Below, one piece after another: positions 11,751-23,344 of a stretch of DNA of 64,000 nt. How positions within the stretch are numbered: position 1 is the stretch's first letter; each line of letters opens with the position of its first letter. Under the pieces are notes generated by a model. That model worked only from the letters and a program-made list of their open reading frames with translations. It was not told where the DNA came from and searched no databases. The stretch comes from Takakia lepidozioides (Eukaryota > Streptophyta > Takakiopsida > Takakiales > Takakiaceae): contig CM060732.1 of the NCBI GenBank assembly GCA_030704615.1, positions 17,670,001 through 17,734,000 on the forward strand, given 5' to 3'. A program made the position numbers and the translations under genes.

Positions 11751-12579
11751 CCATGGTGGAAAGTGATAGTGACTAAATGGTGACAAAAATCACTCTGTAA
11801 GACCGCAGACACAGTCCATGGCCATGTATGCACATTTGATAATTTGGTGATTTTTTTAGTGACTTAGGACATAGGATGATTTTGCTTGGGGATTCTTGCC
11901 GGTGACAAAAGACAACTTTTGTTGTTGTGATCTCAAGCCCGGATAGTCTTCACTTAGAAATGTGCAAGTTTGGATTGTGCGAGAAACTCATGGCCTTCAA
12001 CCAAACTGTCTTTTTGGCTCTGCTGTAGGGAAGAACAGACGTTTACCAAAGCCACAATAGTGCAAATGTTACATTATTCCAATTTCCCAATTGTGAGATT
12101 TGTTGCCCTCTCTGGCTATGCAATCTAGCAACAGTGACAGCTCCCTCGGAGGGGGCATGGAGTCTCGTCTCTCTATCTCTCACTCTACACTAGACCGAAA
12201 TTTTAACTCAAGGTGGGAATCTTGAGGCTGAGCCTAAAGCCCTGGCCCCGTTGGAGTATAATTGTTGGGTGTGTTGCAAGTTGATGTTTGTGTGAAGGGA
12301 TATCTTTAAAACCCGAACTAATTATCTCTACTAAGGTAAGTCATTCTACTGGAGTGAGCCCCTCACAAAGGTAGCATCTATTTCGTTTTGTTCCTCACAA
12401 AACTGGACACAGGGTCGATGGCCACAAGGCTACAGCATTGAGCAAACAATGTTTACGTGTACATTCCCTCTGTATTTGTCAGACCATAATCAGAGGACTC
12501 AACACCTGAAAATCCTTTCAGCCAGTTCCATAAGCTTCAGACAGCTCAAGAAGTTATCTTGGTTTCCCGGGCAGTATGG
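11751..12579. other. Non-coding, no gene seen
   Basis: No open frame with recognisable motifs is found. The sequence separates the minisatellite from a dispersed repeat copy. Confidence 0.3.
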
Positions 12580-12710
12580 GCAGGTTAAAAAAAAATGACG
12601 ACGATGAAACGTGGCGACGATGACATGGCACAAAGACACCCCATTCCTGCCCTACACTAAAACTAGTCTCCCACCTTTGGTCTTTGGTTGTCACTAGAGC
12701 ACATCTAGGA
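12580..12710. repeat. Dispersed repeat, copy 1
   Basis: The segment from GGGCAGTATGGGCAGG through GACGACGATGAAACGTGGCG to the CTAGTCTCC region is also found, diverged, near 33105-33240 and 39635-39750. Shared landmarks are the (T)GACGATGACATGGCAC phrase, the CTACACTAAA or CTACGCTAAA phrase and CACCTTTGGTC or GACCTTCGGTC. Confidence 0.6.
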
Positions 12711-13562
12711 TGCATAGATGCACAAGTAAGCCTCGCAGCCTCTCATTTTACAATAATAGGGTCAAGTAATCTAGTTGAGACATTATTTTTGAAAATATGT
12801 GAGGAACCAGACTTGACATGACTGACACATACATGTATATGCATTGGCCGTCAATAAAAGGCACCTTGGAGGCCAACTCGTTAAAGGAAAACTAGCCAGC
12901 AAATTCATAGGCCGACATTTAACTAAGCTTTGGTGGATTATGTTGGTGTTGTAACTTAGGTTTGGAACCTCCTTTACCGCTTTATATGCTGTGGTGTGTC
13001 TAAACCTGCAGACCCGACCAAACATCTCACTTGGGGCTACTGCAACCATCTCAGCAACTTGCAGCATCTTGATCACATCAAATTCCACCAATCAATATTA
13101 CACATCTTGTGTGATACACACCCTTTTTTTAGTACACAAATGAGAATGATACCATTATGCAACAACTGCCATCATGACAATCCATGAAATTCAATTGTCT
13201 ACCTCAGAATGTCCGCACTACTATGATGTTATGTCCGCCACTATCATAGTTCATGCATTGCCTATCAGATCGACAACAGGATGGGCTCACTGAACAAGAT
13301 GAGACACTTGCACACCGAAGTTGGAGAACATGACTACAAAATAATCATTATCAATGTTACAGAGTGCCAACAATTCAAAAATCCGGGACCTATGTGAAGG
13401 GAGTATCTCCTCCCAAACTTTGAAAAAGTATGTCTGATGAAGAGTTTCACGCCTTGCAAAAGACAGCTCAGAGCTTGTTGCCTTTCACATCCTATATCTC
13501 ACAATCAACAAGTGATCGTCAAAACTTTCTGCACTCCAGAAACAGATGAAAACCAGGGACCA
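12711..13562. other. 3' flank of the NAL1-like gene, non-coding
   Basis: No coding region is supported. The part nearest 13562 probably includes the 3' untranslated region of the minus-strand NAL1-like gene. Confidence 0.4.
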
Positions 13563-16500
13563 TCAAAAGCTGGAACATCTTCTTTTTGTTTCTCGATCAA
13601 AAAGTACTTTGTCGGGAGTGCCCTCAGTTACACCCTTACTGTACTCTGGCCCAACAGCTCGTGACAGAGCTGACTCAAACTCCATCTCTCTTTTCTTTGA
13701 ATTAGAATCTTCCTGTATCTCTGCCGGACTTGTGAAGGGTGACCCAGATTGAGTTAGGAGATCAAGCTCTGCAAAACTTGACAACCCCTGTGATATTATG
13801 TTCAAGTCGGGCCCTGGTCTGGAAATCCCACTGGGTCGAGCAATCATTTCAAAGGGATTCTTGGCTGGGAGGTCTTTGGCAGGCACTAAATGCGGGATCC
13901 TTCCCACATCCAAGGGCATGTGGGGATCTACGTCACCTGTCCGCATTGCTCCCTTCTTCACCGGGAAACACTTCGGGGGGGATTCCACAAGGCCACCTGA
14001 CACCCAGTGTTGATGCACCTCAATAGCTTCTGGACACACACACATACAGTAAGTGATGCTTATTTGCTTCTTGCTCAGCATCAGTATCCATAAACATAGG
14101 CAGATATAGCATGATGGGTAGACAATGCATAGCTCCAAGCAACACCTTCCAAGCCAGCTGTGAGCAGTACCAACAGTTACAGCTTCAAAACAAGTTGCTC
14201 ATAAGTCACTTCCAGAAAAGAGCACATGAAAGACTGAACCTCCCAGAGCCCTTGTGGAAGTTTCAAAACACCTACATGGAAGAGAACAAACCTTGTAAAC
14301 TTTGATTTGTGGTGATTAAGTCCAGCTGGAGAAGGTCCAAGAGTCGGCCTAGATCAACCCCACTCGTCCAGTTCTCAGGCCCATGTCCATTGCGGAGCTT
14401 CAGTCGCCCCCTGTTGGCAGTGCCACCCCAGATGATCCCAATTGGCCGCGGTTTCTCTGCCACCTCCTCCTCTGAAGTTAGTAAAATCAAACTCCCACTG
14501 TCACCTTCCAAATCAAATGTCAACTCGTTCTCCCCCACTATGAGAAAGTCCGTGAAGAAGCAGATCCCCTTTTCGTCATTATACTCGAGAGCATATGCCA
14601 TGATGACGCCCTTTGTAAGGCCTGAACTCCGGCCAACTTTGACCACGTGCTTACCCATCACACTATCTATGGGAGCCTGCAAGTCAATGCGCTTCACCTC
14701 ACCCATCTCTCCCAAGCCTTTCACAGTCGTTGTCACTTTCTTCAGGTCGAAGGTGTCAGTGAAAGGTATAAAAGCACCATCAGCCCTCACAAAGGTCTCT
14801 GTATATTTGAACAGCAGCCAGCCAAGATAATGCACCAGATTGAGAAACCCATGCAAAGAGAAACTGCAGGTTGTGTTCGGGATATTCAGTTCAAGCAAAA
14901 CTGCTCTAAGAGTCTGCAGCTTATGCACAATCACTATGTTGAGAACTTCCATCCTACCATTACCAGAACATGCCTTTTCTAGTAGTACTGCAGCCCCCGT
15001 TGTTCATGGAGATACATAGGCTCAATAATAAAGAATGTCTGCCAAATCAGACATAACCACAACTGAGTTACGCAATAGTTACTTAGCACCAAGAACAATT
15101 GCAGACATAGTTGCTTCCCTGATTCCTATTGCTACTCAATTTTTTCCCTGCATGTCTGTGACAGGGTGAACTGAAATCACTATGATCTAAACCACCAACA
15201 TCATTTTCTTTCCCTTTTTACATCTATCTGGAAGACTTGAAGACCAGCTTTGATTTTATATGAGACATGCAGATTTGCTTAATCTTCCAGCAACATTGAG
15301 GGACAGTCTCATTGAATCAAACTGAATAAATAACTGGACTCTGATGTGAAAGTGGTCGATGGAAGCAGACCTGGATTCATGGCAGCAAATATGCCATACC
15401 ACAGATCGTCTCTGATAAAAGATGTGGCTCTCTCCACTGCACCCAGATATACCCCTGGTCCAAGGTTTGGCGGTAGAGGATGAAACATCTTCTGGGTCGG
15501 GAAGTCCAGGTCAACTGCGACATGGCGGTTTGTGAGGAAGCCGAGTTGATGAAAGCCTGTCTGGCTCTGAACTATAGCTCCAAGGGTGCCATACGTTTCC
15601 TGGCTGGCAACCTAGAGAGTGACACAGTTCCAGTCCAGGCGTCAGTCACAATGGTACCACATATATACCAAGTGCAGATACTGTGCTACTTACAGGCACA
15701 TACCCCATCACCTTGACCTCATGAGGCAGCACTCCAGCAGTGGGTAAGCCACCCGCTATATGTCCACCTAAGATTTTCATACTCAAGAATACTAGACTAC
15801 GTGTCTGCCTCAATTCAAACTCATGTCCATGGGACACTAAAGTATGATCCTACTAAAAGAATTATTAAAAGAACCTGAATCTCTGTTCAAGGCTTGAGAC
15901 CATCTTGAAGACAATAAGTGTGAGAAGCATCCACACAAGTTGATCTGGTAGGCTTATATGCAATCCATCACCAATCAAGGTATGTCTTCTCCTTTCGGCT
16001 ACTTGAGGTTGCCTTGCATGGCTTAAGCTGGACAACCATTGGCAAGGTTGGTAGCCATTTCCTGCATCCAATTGGGCATGCATGCAAGTGCTGAATGCCC
16101 ATGTTGGCATAAGGGCGCTTACAAGTAGAATGAACCAGGCAACAGAATAAACATCACGCTCATCTTCCCGTCCAGAACTTGGCATGTAGAAGCAAAAGAC
16201 TAGATGGGTTGCACTGGGCGCCGCATCCTAAAATTCCAGACTGCATCCACTGTTCTTTGCCATAACGCAAGAAAAGAAGTCAATGACATGGGAGAAAATG
16301 GAGATACTACCTGTGAGCCTGAGCCAATGCATGGGTCATTTCCTCGCAAGCCTTCAACCAGCTCTGTGTATATTTGCTCTTTTGGAGTCGTTGTAGGAGC
16401 CCCATAGTATGAAAATTCCACTACATCAACATCACACCACACCCCTCCCGGACCCTGGATCATAAAAACAATTATCAGCAGCCAAGATAACTATGCCTAG

Positions 16501-17853
16501 GATGTAGCCTAGGCTTAAAATTTAAGATTGACGTGATATTCCTACCACCACTTCTAAGTTGGACATAAGCAGGACTAGTTCCATGCAGACAGGTCAGGAT
16601 ACCGTTTACACCCTTTCCTAATATGTTTAAAAGCACCAGTCTGCACTGAGTTGCGAATTAATGAAGTTGTCCTCATAGAACCATGCCCAGCTCAACCATG
16701 TCTATTATAATCCTGGATGACCCCGAGCTTGACACGTACCACATTTCTTTTAACTGAGAAAAAGTCTTAAAGACTCTGTGTATCCACCACCTTGCAGCTG
16801 CTAGGGTAAAGGGAAAGTACAGCTTAAATGCAGGCGAAGGGGCAAGGAATAGCCAAGGGCACAGGACCAAAGGTGCTACAAGAGAGGGGATGCGAAGACG
16901 TCTAATCTCACAACATAAAGGTAGCTGACATTAGTGTCCAAACTTCCTTTGGAGTACACATTAGAGAATTCTCTGAAGGTGAATTCTACAAAACCTCTTG
17001 CGCTGGTGAACTTCCTGTTGCCGGAAACAGGAGAAGCATGGTAAGTTGTAATAACATGAAAGGGCAGCTTAAAATGCATCAAGAACATTTGCCATTGACG
17101 GTCATGCCTCGTTACTGATGTTTCTTGTGACCATCAGTTGTTCCCAGTACAGAACTCCTGAAGATCAGATTACCAAGAAAGAAACCCAAATTTGAGGCAT
17201 CAAACTCCAGACCTGCTGCGCTCTGGAATTCCGAGAGAGGGATATCCCATTGCAATTAAGGGAGTCCTTTTGTTGCGATATGTCTTCTTCTTTCAGTGCT
17301 CCTGTCCTGACAAAAAGAGTTGGAAGGAAATGAGGCTACAAATGGGGAAGATGTGTACCTCGAGAAGAATAGGAAGTATCTGCTGGTCAAGGAGCCACTG
17401 CTTGTGGACTTTGCGAGCTACAAAGACGATGATAGCAGGAATCGAGGTAAGAACGCCATGCCGGGTGCGAAACCCAAGGGCCGTGCCAAGGCTGTAGCGG
17501 CGAAGTGCTTTGCTGTGAAAGGCCCGAATTGTCATGAGGTCCAAGAGTGTTGACGCTTGTTGCCCACCGGGCACCCGCTCATTGGCTTCAGACTCTATCT
17601 CCTTTTGCAGGCCATTGAAGTAGGCGGCCCTCTCTTCAGACGAAGAGTTCAGCCAACCTGAAGGAGGCCAAAGCACATATGCAGCACTGTCCTCATGTTG
17701 CCCACCAGACGCGAAAGCCTGCATGCGCGGCCATTCAGCCGGCCCACGGTACATGCCAGTGAAGTAGGTCCAGTCATGATCCACTCTTCCATGAGTAGAA
17801 CTGGGCTGGGAAGAGTAGCGCTGGGCGCCGCGCAGCAGGCGCGTAATATCCAT
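13563..17853 (-). CDS. NAL1: NARROW LEAF1-like trypsin-like protease
   Basis: Five exons on the minus strand keep one frame: 17853-17359, 16454-16311, 15611-15371, 14798-14292 and 14029-13563, all with GT-AG borders, giving about 617 aa (rice NAL1 is about 582). Exon 1 carries LLDLMTIRAFHSKALRRYS and IPAIIVFVARKVHKQWL. Exon 2 has GPGGVWCDVDVVEFSYYG. Exon 3 has the catalytic-His block GFLTNRHVAVDLD (His about 243) and PPNLGPGVYLGAVERATSF. Exon 4 has VRADGAFIPF (Asp about 300), KVGRSSGLT, ALEYNDEKGICFFTDF, the serine motif FDLEGDSGS (Ser about 394) and IGIIWGGTANRGRLKL. Spacing of the triad agrees with what I know of NAL1. The C-terminus ends in a basic DRETKRRCSSF, like family tails. NAL1 proteins act on leaf width and auxin-related growth in grasses and are nuclear or cytoplasmic. 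No disrupting mutation is seen. Confidence 0.93.
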
Positions 17854-18795
17854 CTCTTCATTTGCCCTACAACAGACACGGGATCGTCAGCATTGGCTCA
17901 CCTTTCGTCCCGTGCAAGTTCCAAAGCAGTAACACCTCGGCTTTCTTCATTAACAAACAGGCATGCAGATGCCTACACCCCTTCCTCGCGTATAAATGCA
18001 GGGAACCAAGAACTCAAGAACCAGCTAGGAGTACAGTGACCTTACAAAAAAAGCATGCCATCCACAGAGCCAACATACGTACTCACAATCTCACCTAACA
18101 AGCATGTAACATGCAATCTCTGCAATGCATGGCGCATGCACAGGAGGCAACGCCTGTGAGACCATACTCAACTTGAGAGAGCATCACACTTTCGGATTTC
18201 TACACAGACGGAACCCTAATCCACATACCGATCCAACAGCGGCGCAGGCGCCTGCAGCCTTGCTTTCTTGTGAAAAAGAATCCGGTACCCCATGACACGG
18301 GAAAACGATCCCCTCACGACAACAGCGACATGCCTGTCAGTGCTGCACGTACTCGGCGCGTATGTGCGCAGCCACACATCAACTCCACCTCACAGCAGCT
18401 CCCCTACCACCACCACCATCACCCCCGTCCCTCCTTCCCTCCCTGCCACCCAAGACCCGCGATTAGCTACACAGCCACCACATCGCGTGCAGCCCAGCCG
18501 ATGCCGCGATGCCGCGATGCCGCAATCCCTGCCAGCCACACGTGCGCGTGGCCCAACCCCCGCCAACATTCGCCTTGCTGCTCGCCATTGCAGCGCCTTC
18601 CCAGCACCTGGGCCCACGCCCAATCACGCGCCCGCCGCTCGCCTACGCAGCCTCGCTCCGCGTCAGTGCCGCCTTAGGGCACACGCGGCGCGGCCCTCAA
18701 CGGTCTCTCGCGTTGGCCCACTCCGCTGCTCGCTCCCCTTCCTCGTCTTCCCTCGTTGTGCTGCGCTGGAGACGTCTAAGGAATCCCAAAACAGC
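17854..18795. promoter_or_regulatory. Upstream and 5' leader region of the NAL1-like gene
   Basis: This is the 5' flank of the minus-strand gene. The part from about 18300 to 18760 is strongly C-rich on the plus strand, with CCACCACCACCATCACCCCC and many CGCG/CGC dinucleotides, unlike the surrounding AT-rich repeats. It could be a CpG-dense promoter or untranslated region. I see no certain TATA box; the open frames here reflect base composition. Confidence 0.35.
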
Positions 18796-18798
18796 CAT

Positions 18799-18979
18799 CA
18801 TGGTTATGGCGCATAAGACCTATCAACAAATGATCGAGAAAGGTGAAGCCTACATTAACCAAATTGCTTTTCTCGGAGGATTGACGATACCGTTACTTGC
18901 CGAAGGAAGAGTCTCTCAGACGTGGGGCACCGCAGTGCAACGAGTTCTATCGAGACTCATTTCTTCAACCATGTTTTGA
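18799..18979 (+). other. Short open frame of unknown nature
   Basis: A frame beginning near MVMAHKTYQQMIEKGEAY and continuing LTIPLLAEGRVSQTWGTAVQ ends at 18979, just before the polyubiquitin remnant. The residue composition looks protein-like, but I do not recognise a family. It may be a further captured gene fragment. Confidence 0.25.
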
Positions 18980-19020
18980 CCAAGCTTCACTCAAAGGCAC
19001 TACTATGCGGACATATTTCT

Positions 19021-19448
19021 GAAGACATCCTTGACTGGGAAGACCATCTCCAAGAGCTCTGATACTATCGACAATGTTAAGACAAGATCCAGGACAAGGA
19101 GGGCATCCCCCCGACCAGCAGAGACTCATCTTTGCGGGCAAGGCGCAGCTGGAGGATGGCCGAACCCTTGATTACAACATCCAGAAGGATTCCACATTGC
19201 ACTTGGTGCTAAGTTTGAAAGGTGGTATGCATATCTTTGTCAAGATCTTGACTGGGAAGACTATCACGCTTGAGGTGGAGGCTCGAATACAGCGTCAAGA
19301 TTAAGATTCAAGAAAACTCCCTGATAGCAGCATTTGATCTTTGCTGGAAACAACTTGAGGACGGTCGTACTTTGGCTGATTACAACATCCGCAAGGAGTC
19401 CATCTTGCACTTGGTGCTGCACTTGAGAGGGGCAATGCAGATTTGGTC
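19021..19448 (+). pseudogene. UBQ: Polyubiquitin pseudogene
   Basis: At least two degenerate ubiquitin units lie head to tail. Unit one shows [15 protein letters not shown], then [13 protein letters not shown] in broken frames, [22 protein letters not shown] and a GG end. Unit two starts [18 protein letters not shown], loses the central part, resumes [19 protein letters not shown] and [10 protein letters not shown], and a third unit begins MQIW. The C-terminal Gly-Gly of unit two is Gly-Ala, frames shift repeatedly and K48 context is damaged. No introns are seen inside, as is normal for ubiquitin. The 3' flank seems to continue beyond the 19572-21149 element, which would then have inserted into it. 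Confidence 0.9.
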
Positions 19449-19789
19449 AGGGGGATGCCTTCCTTGTTTTGAATCTTGGTTTTTCACGTTATCGGGAGTA
19501 TTTGACCTTTCCACATCAAGACTGATAGTCTTCCATATTAGGGTTTTCGATATCAATATGTAGTCAGTCCAACGACGCTACCGCGTGAGCCTGGCGTGTG
19601 AGCGTACGCTCACACAATGGTGATGTGGCGTGAGCCTACGCTCACAGCGCTGACGTAGCGCTGGTGCTGATGTGGCGTGAGCCCACCCAAGGTTGTGCCA
19701 CGTCACCACAAAGAGGGTGGGCCTATAACCGTGGGATTTCACCATCTGAAGGTGAGATGGGTTAAGGGTTTAGGGCGTCTGAAGATATC

Positions 19790-20035
19790 AACCTTGTGTT
19801 AACACGAGGTTGATTTCAGAGAACTTGAAATCAACCTTGTATTAACGCGAGGTTGATTTCTTAGAACTGAAATCAACCTTGTGTTAACACGAGGTTGATT
19901 TCAGAGAACTTGAAATGAACCTTATATTAACACAAGGTTGATTTCCTAGAACTGATATCAACTTTGTGTTAACACGAGGTTGATTTGAAGTTCTCGAAAT
20001 CAACCTTGTATTAACACGAGGTTGATTTCCGAGAA
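19790..20035. repeat. Palindrome array, family A (34-bp hairpins)
   Basis: About four near-perfect palindromes stand in a row. Each has arm GAAATCAACCT, a centre like TGTGTTAACACG, and arm AGGTTGATTTC. They are separated by 8-10 bases such as AGAGAACTT or TTAGAACT. Each unit could fold into a stem of about 16 base pairs. Confidence 0.85.
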
Positions 20036-20189
20036 TGTTCATTTGAATGTGACTTGATGTGTTCGCAAATGAACAAATGAGTTTGAGGAACAAATGCAAC
20101 AAATGGTAGACGCACGCACAACACGATTGATGACGTGACATACACCGACAGACATACGACTTCAATTATTTTTTATTTTTTATTTCTCC

Positions 20190-20630
20190 CTGGGGGTGAT
20201 GCAAATCAACCTTGCGTTGACGCAACCTTGATTTGAGAAATGAAAGCATCATTTTTTGATTTTTTGATTTTTTGATTTTCCTAAAAAATCGGGGGCGATG
20301 CAAATCAACCTTGCGTTGATGCAACCTTGATTTGAGACTGAAAACATCATTTTTTGAAGATTTGTTTTTTTTTTCCTCCTTGGGGAGTGATGCAAATCAA
20401 ACTTGCGTTGACGCACCCTTGATTTGAGAAATGAAAGCATCATTTTTTATTTATTTTTATTTATTTTTCTCCCTGGGGGGTTATGCAAATCAACCTTGCG
20501 TTGACACAACCTTGATTTTGAGAAATGAAAATGTTTTTTTCTTTTTCTTTTTTTTTCTTTTTTCTTGGAGGGTGATGCAAATCAACCTTGCGTTGACGCA
20601 ACCCTGATTTGAGAAATGAAAGCATTCTTT
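20190..20630. repeat. Palindrome array, family B (five units, about 90-95 bp each)
   Basis: Five units contain GCAAATCAACCTTGCGTTG followed by ACGCAACCTTGATTTG, an interrupted inverted repeat related to family A, then AGAAATGAAAGCATCATTTT and a T-rich tail ending CTCCCTGGGGG or similar. Units begin near 20197, 20300, 20390, 20483 and 20575. Confidence 0.85.
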
Positions 20631-21161
20631 TTTTAGGACTGTTTTTTGCATTTTGTATGGTTGTTGGCCCTGTTGTTCTTCGTTTCGTGTCTTGCATTGC
20701 AAGTCTTGCCAACCTGTTCTGCACCATGTTTTTTCATAAACCGCAAAGACGCTTTAGGGATTTCCTGGTGTTTGTCTGGAGAACGTCTTTCAATGAAAAG
20801 TGGATGTGAATTGGAGGGACGGAACTTCGTTAGAACAAACTTATTCTCCTTCGTGTTCATTACGCAACATGACATTGTACTATCTGAAATATCTTGTGCC
20901 CGTGAACAAAAATCATCCACAAACCACCCGTGATTTCTCATCCGACTAAGATTTGGATGAGGGGTGAGACTTCTCGGAAATTAATGTTGGCAAATCTGGG
21001 GCGTAGTAGTCGCCTATAGTTCCGCGGAAATAGGTGGCATCCGCGGAATTAGGTCATGCACGTGGGAAACCTTGCTGACGTGGCGTGAGCCTGGCTGGAC
21101 TCACACGCTCACAGGCTCACGCGGCTAGGCTCACGTGCAAGCATTCCCCGTAGTCAGTCCA

Positions 21162-21665
21162 TGTCATATTGCGTATTTATTGCTATTCGTTAGGTAGATT
21201 CTTGGCTGTTGTCTTGAGTTCGCAATGGAAGCTGCCCCCAACGCGTTGTGTTACTTCTTGTAGTGCGGCCACTGGAGAGCAACAACCTGGAACAGCAGAA
21301 GGGCGAGTCGGCTTTGCCAACCAGAGGAGAACGTTTGATTTTTGGTGGAGAGGGAATGTCTGCGCTTTGAAACAAGGATGGCAGGGATCCTCTGGGCTCC
21401 AACCAGCCGGTACTTCTACAAGAGAGTTTGAAGAGAAAAAAAAACGGAAGCCCTAATTTTCAAGTGGGGTTGCGTAGCAGTTTGAACCCTAACGGAAGTC
21501 CTCATATCCAAGAAGACGGGGTGGTCTCAAGTGAGGCCGCCAAAAGAATGCACAACCAGATTCCGGAGGAGGCAAATACGCACATGGATGTCGTAATTGA
21601 ACTGGATTCAGTTGAAGGGGCAATGGAGAATGACCACAACACTAGCACCCACATATCCATGCATA
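21162..21665. other. Non-coding, possibly 3' flank of the polyubiquitin copy
   Basis: No supported gene. If the 19572-21149 insertion is removed, this sequence follows directly on the polyubiquitin remnant and may be its former 3' untranslated or flanking DNA. Confidence 0.3.
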
Positions 21666-22385
21666 TGTCACGGCCCTTTGCCTTGAGGGCGGAGGGTCGG
21701 GACACAAGAGGGGTTGCCCCTGTGGTGGGGGCAGTGACAACGAATAGAGATGGGGGCTGAAGCACCCTTTAGTGCCAAAGGCACTCAAAGAGGCGGAGGC
21801 GTTCACTAGGTGGAGCCCCGTAAACCGGGTTGCGGTGGGGGCTCCACGTGGGGTGGTGGTAGCATAGGGAGTCGTAGTGGGGGTGGCATAGGACTCACCA
21901 CGGGGCTAAGGCCTTGTGGTGGGAGTCATGGGGAGTCTTGGGGCTCACCACGGTCCATTGGGATCGTGGTGGGTAGGCCAAGACTCACCGCGACTCATCA
22001 CAGGGAGTCGAGGGTCTAGGTGGTGGTGCACCAAATTTGGACTTGGCTATTTGTGAGACCCCCGCGGACACCTATAGAAGTATATATAGGGAGTAGTAAC
22101 CTTGAGAACGGTGCAAGCCCGTTGATGACCAAAAGCTAGTGAGTAAGTGTGCGAGCCGGAAAGCGACCAAGGTGTGGGGAGCTATTCCGGATTGCCAACT
22201 ACCAAAGGGAATTTCCACTAGGCCCAAAGTGGTGGAGGGTCTCGTGGAGGAGTGAGGGGGACCGTTATGCCCCGGTGAGCAGCCAAAGCTCCGAGTTGGC
22301 TCGGCAGCCGGTTTGGGAGTTAGGCGCGCATCAAAGCGAGTAACTATGACTTAAAAATAGAGTTATCAAAATGAGGTGCACGACA
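21666..22385 (+). repeat. 5' LTR of gypsy copy 1
   Basis: It begins TGTCACGGCCCTTTGCC and ends GGTGCACGACA, so the ends are short inverted repeats (TGTCGCG and CGCGACA in the better-kept copy at 37722-38429). The matching 3' copy starts at 28087. Confidence 0.9.
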
Positions 22386-22387
22386 CT

Positions 22388-22399
22388 TGGTATCAAAGC
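22388..22399 (+). promoter_or_regulatory. Primer-binding site of gypsy copy 1
   Basis: TGGTATCAAAGC lies two bases after the LTR. It differs by one base from TGGTATCAGAGC, the plant initiator-methionine tRNA primer site, which is intact in copy 2. Confidence 0.85.
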
Positions 22400-22440
22400 T
22401 TAGAGTTCAGTACGCGATCGTCCTTGAGATCGGCCTCACT

Positions 22441-23344
22441 ATGGGGTCGTGCAAGACAAAGCGAAAACGGAACAGCCCGAAAGACAATGATCCCGGTGAG
22501 TCCGGTGGGGGCGACGTGTCACAGGAGCGGCAACTGGAAGAGGCGATTTATGCTTCTGAAAGTGAGGCTGCTTGAGAGCGGGAGGAATTTGAGGAGTCGG
22601 AGCCCAAGGACTTCCCAAGGCTCCGCCAGACCAACAGATGTTTCATATGCCAATAGCCTTTTGGGAAGGGCTTTTGGCGCAGTTTGGCGGGGCACTTAAG
22701 GATGTCATGAAGGCGGCCAACGCCACTTCCACTAAGGCAAAGTTTAAGGTGAAGCCTAAGGAACCTGGCACTTTCGAGGGCGTCCGAAATCGGTAGGCAC
22801 TCAATACCTGGCTCCTGGAGCTAGAGCAGTACTTTCGGGCAGCCAAGTTGAGTGACGAGGATCGGGTGGAAGTGGCACCCAACTACTTGAGGGGCTATGC
22901 TCAACAATGGTGGCAGAAACACCTTCATGACCAAGGGCCAAACCAAGAGACCTTGAGCTGGAGTGGGTTCAAGGAACTAATGAAAAAATAGTTTGTGTCC
23001 CTTAACGCGACCAGGCTCGCCCGGAATAAGATGAGGAACTTGAAGCAAACGGATGACATCCGGGGATATAAAGACAGGGTCGTACGGAACTGAACCACAA
23101 GAAGGTCCGACGGGACAGTGATTCCTTCCGACCGGAAAAGCAGTGGAATAGGCCACACGGCAACAATGGCGCATGGAAATCAAAGGAAGGGCCTTCGCAT
23201 GTCAAGGCGGCACCCGGTGCTCCGAAAAGAAAATCGGGTGCGACGGCCTATGGCGGACAGAAGGCGACCTTTAATGGGATGTGCTTTAATTGCGGGGAGC
23301 CCGGGCACATGGCCAAGAAGTGCCCGAAGCCCCAACAGTTGAAC
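22441..23344 (+). pseudogene. gag: gag remnant, gypsy copy 1
   Basis: The capsid-like region is readable as AFWEGLLAQFGG, STKAKFKVKPKEP, ALNTWLLELEQYFRAAKL, then QQWWQKHLHD and SWSGFKELM. It is broken by a TAG in VRNR*ALNTW and another after KELMKK. Compared with copy 2 (36.3-37.7 kb), about 190 bases are missing after DDIRGY, where copy 2 continues VQAFNVLLLEVADM. The zinc knuckle [14 protein letters not shown] at about 23282 is intact and in frame with the protease that follows. Confidence 0.85.

Larger units (their letters stand above)
19572..21149. mobile_element. Candidate non-autonomous DNA transposon rich in hairpins
   Basis: The segment is bounded by the same 12-mer, GTAGTCAGTCCA, at 19560-19571 and 21150-21161, which fits a target-site duplication of the 9-12 bp size typical of MULE-like transposition. 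Near each end the motif CGTGAGCCTGG...GTGAGCG lies in opposite orientation (about 19583-19604 and 21083-21125), giving subterminal inverted repeats; the outermost bases are not clearly inverted. It contains no protein-coding gene. Its inside is made of the two palindromic repeat blocks listed separately. Confidence 0.6.

Noticed and set aside
18270-18816. Proline/alanine-rich plus-strand coding frames upstream of NAL1
   Set aside because: They arise from C-rich composition, overlap in several frames and have no recognisable motifs.
19021-19448. A functional polyubiquitin gene
   Set aside because: Repeated frame shifts, missing middle parts and a Gly-Ala end exclude function.
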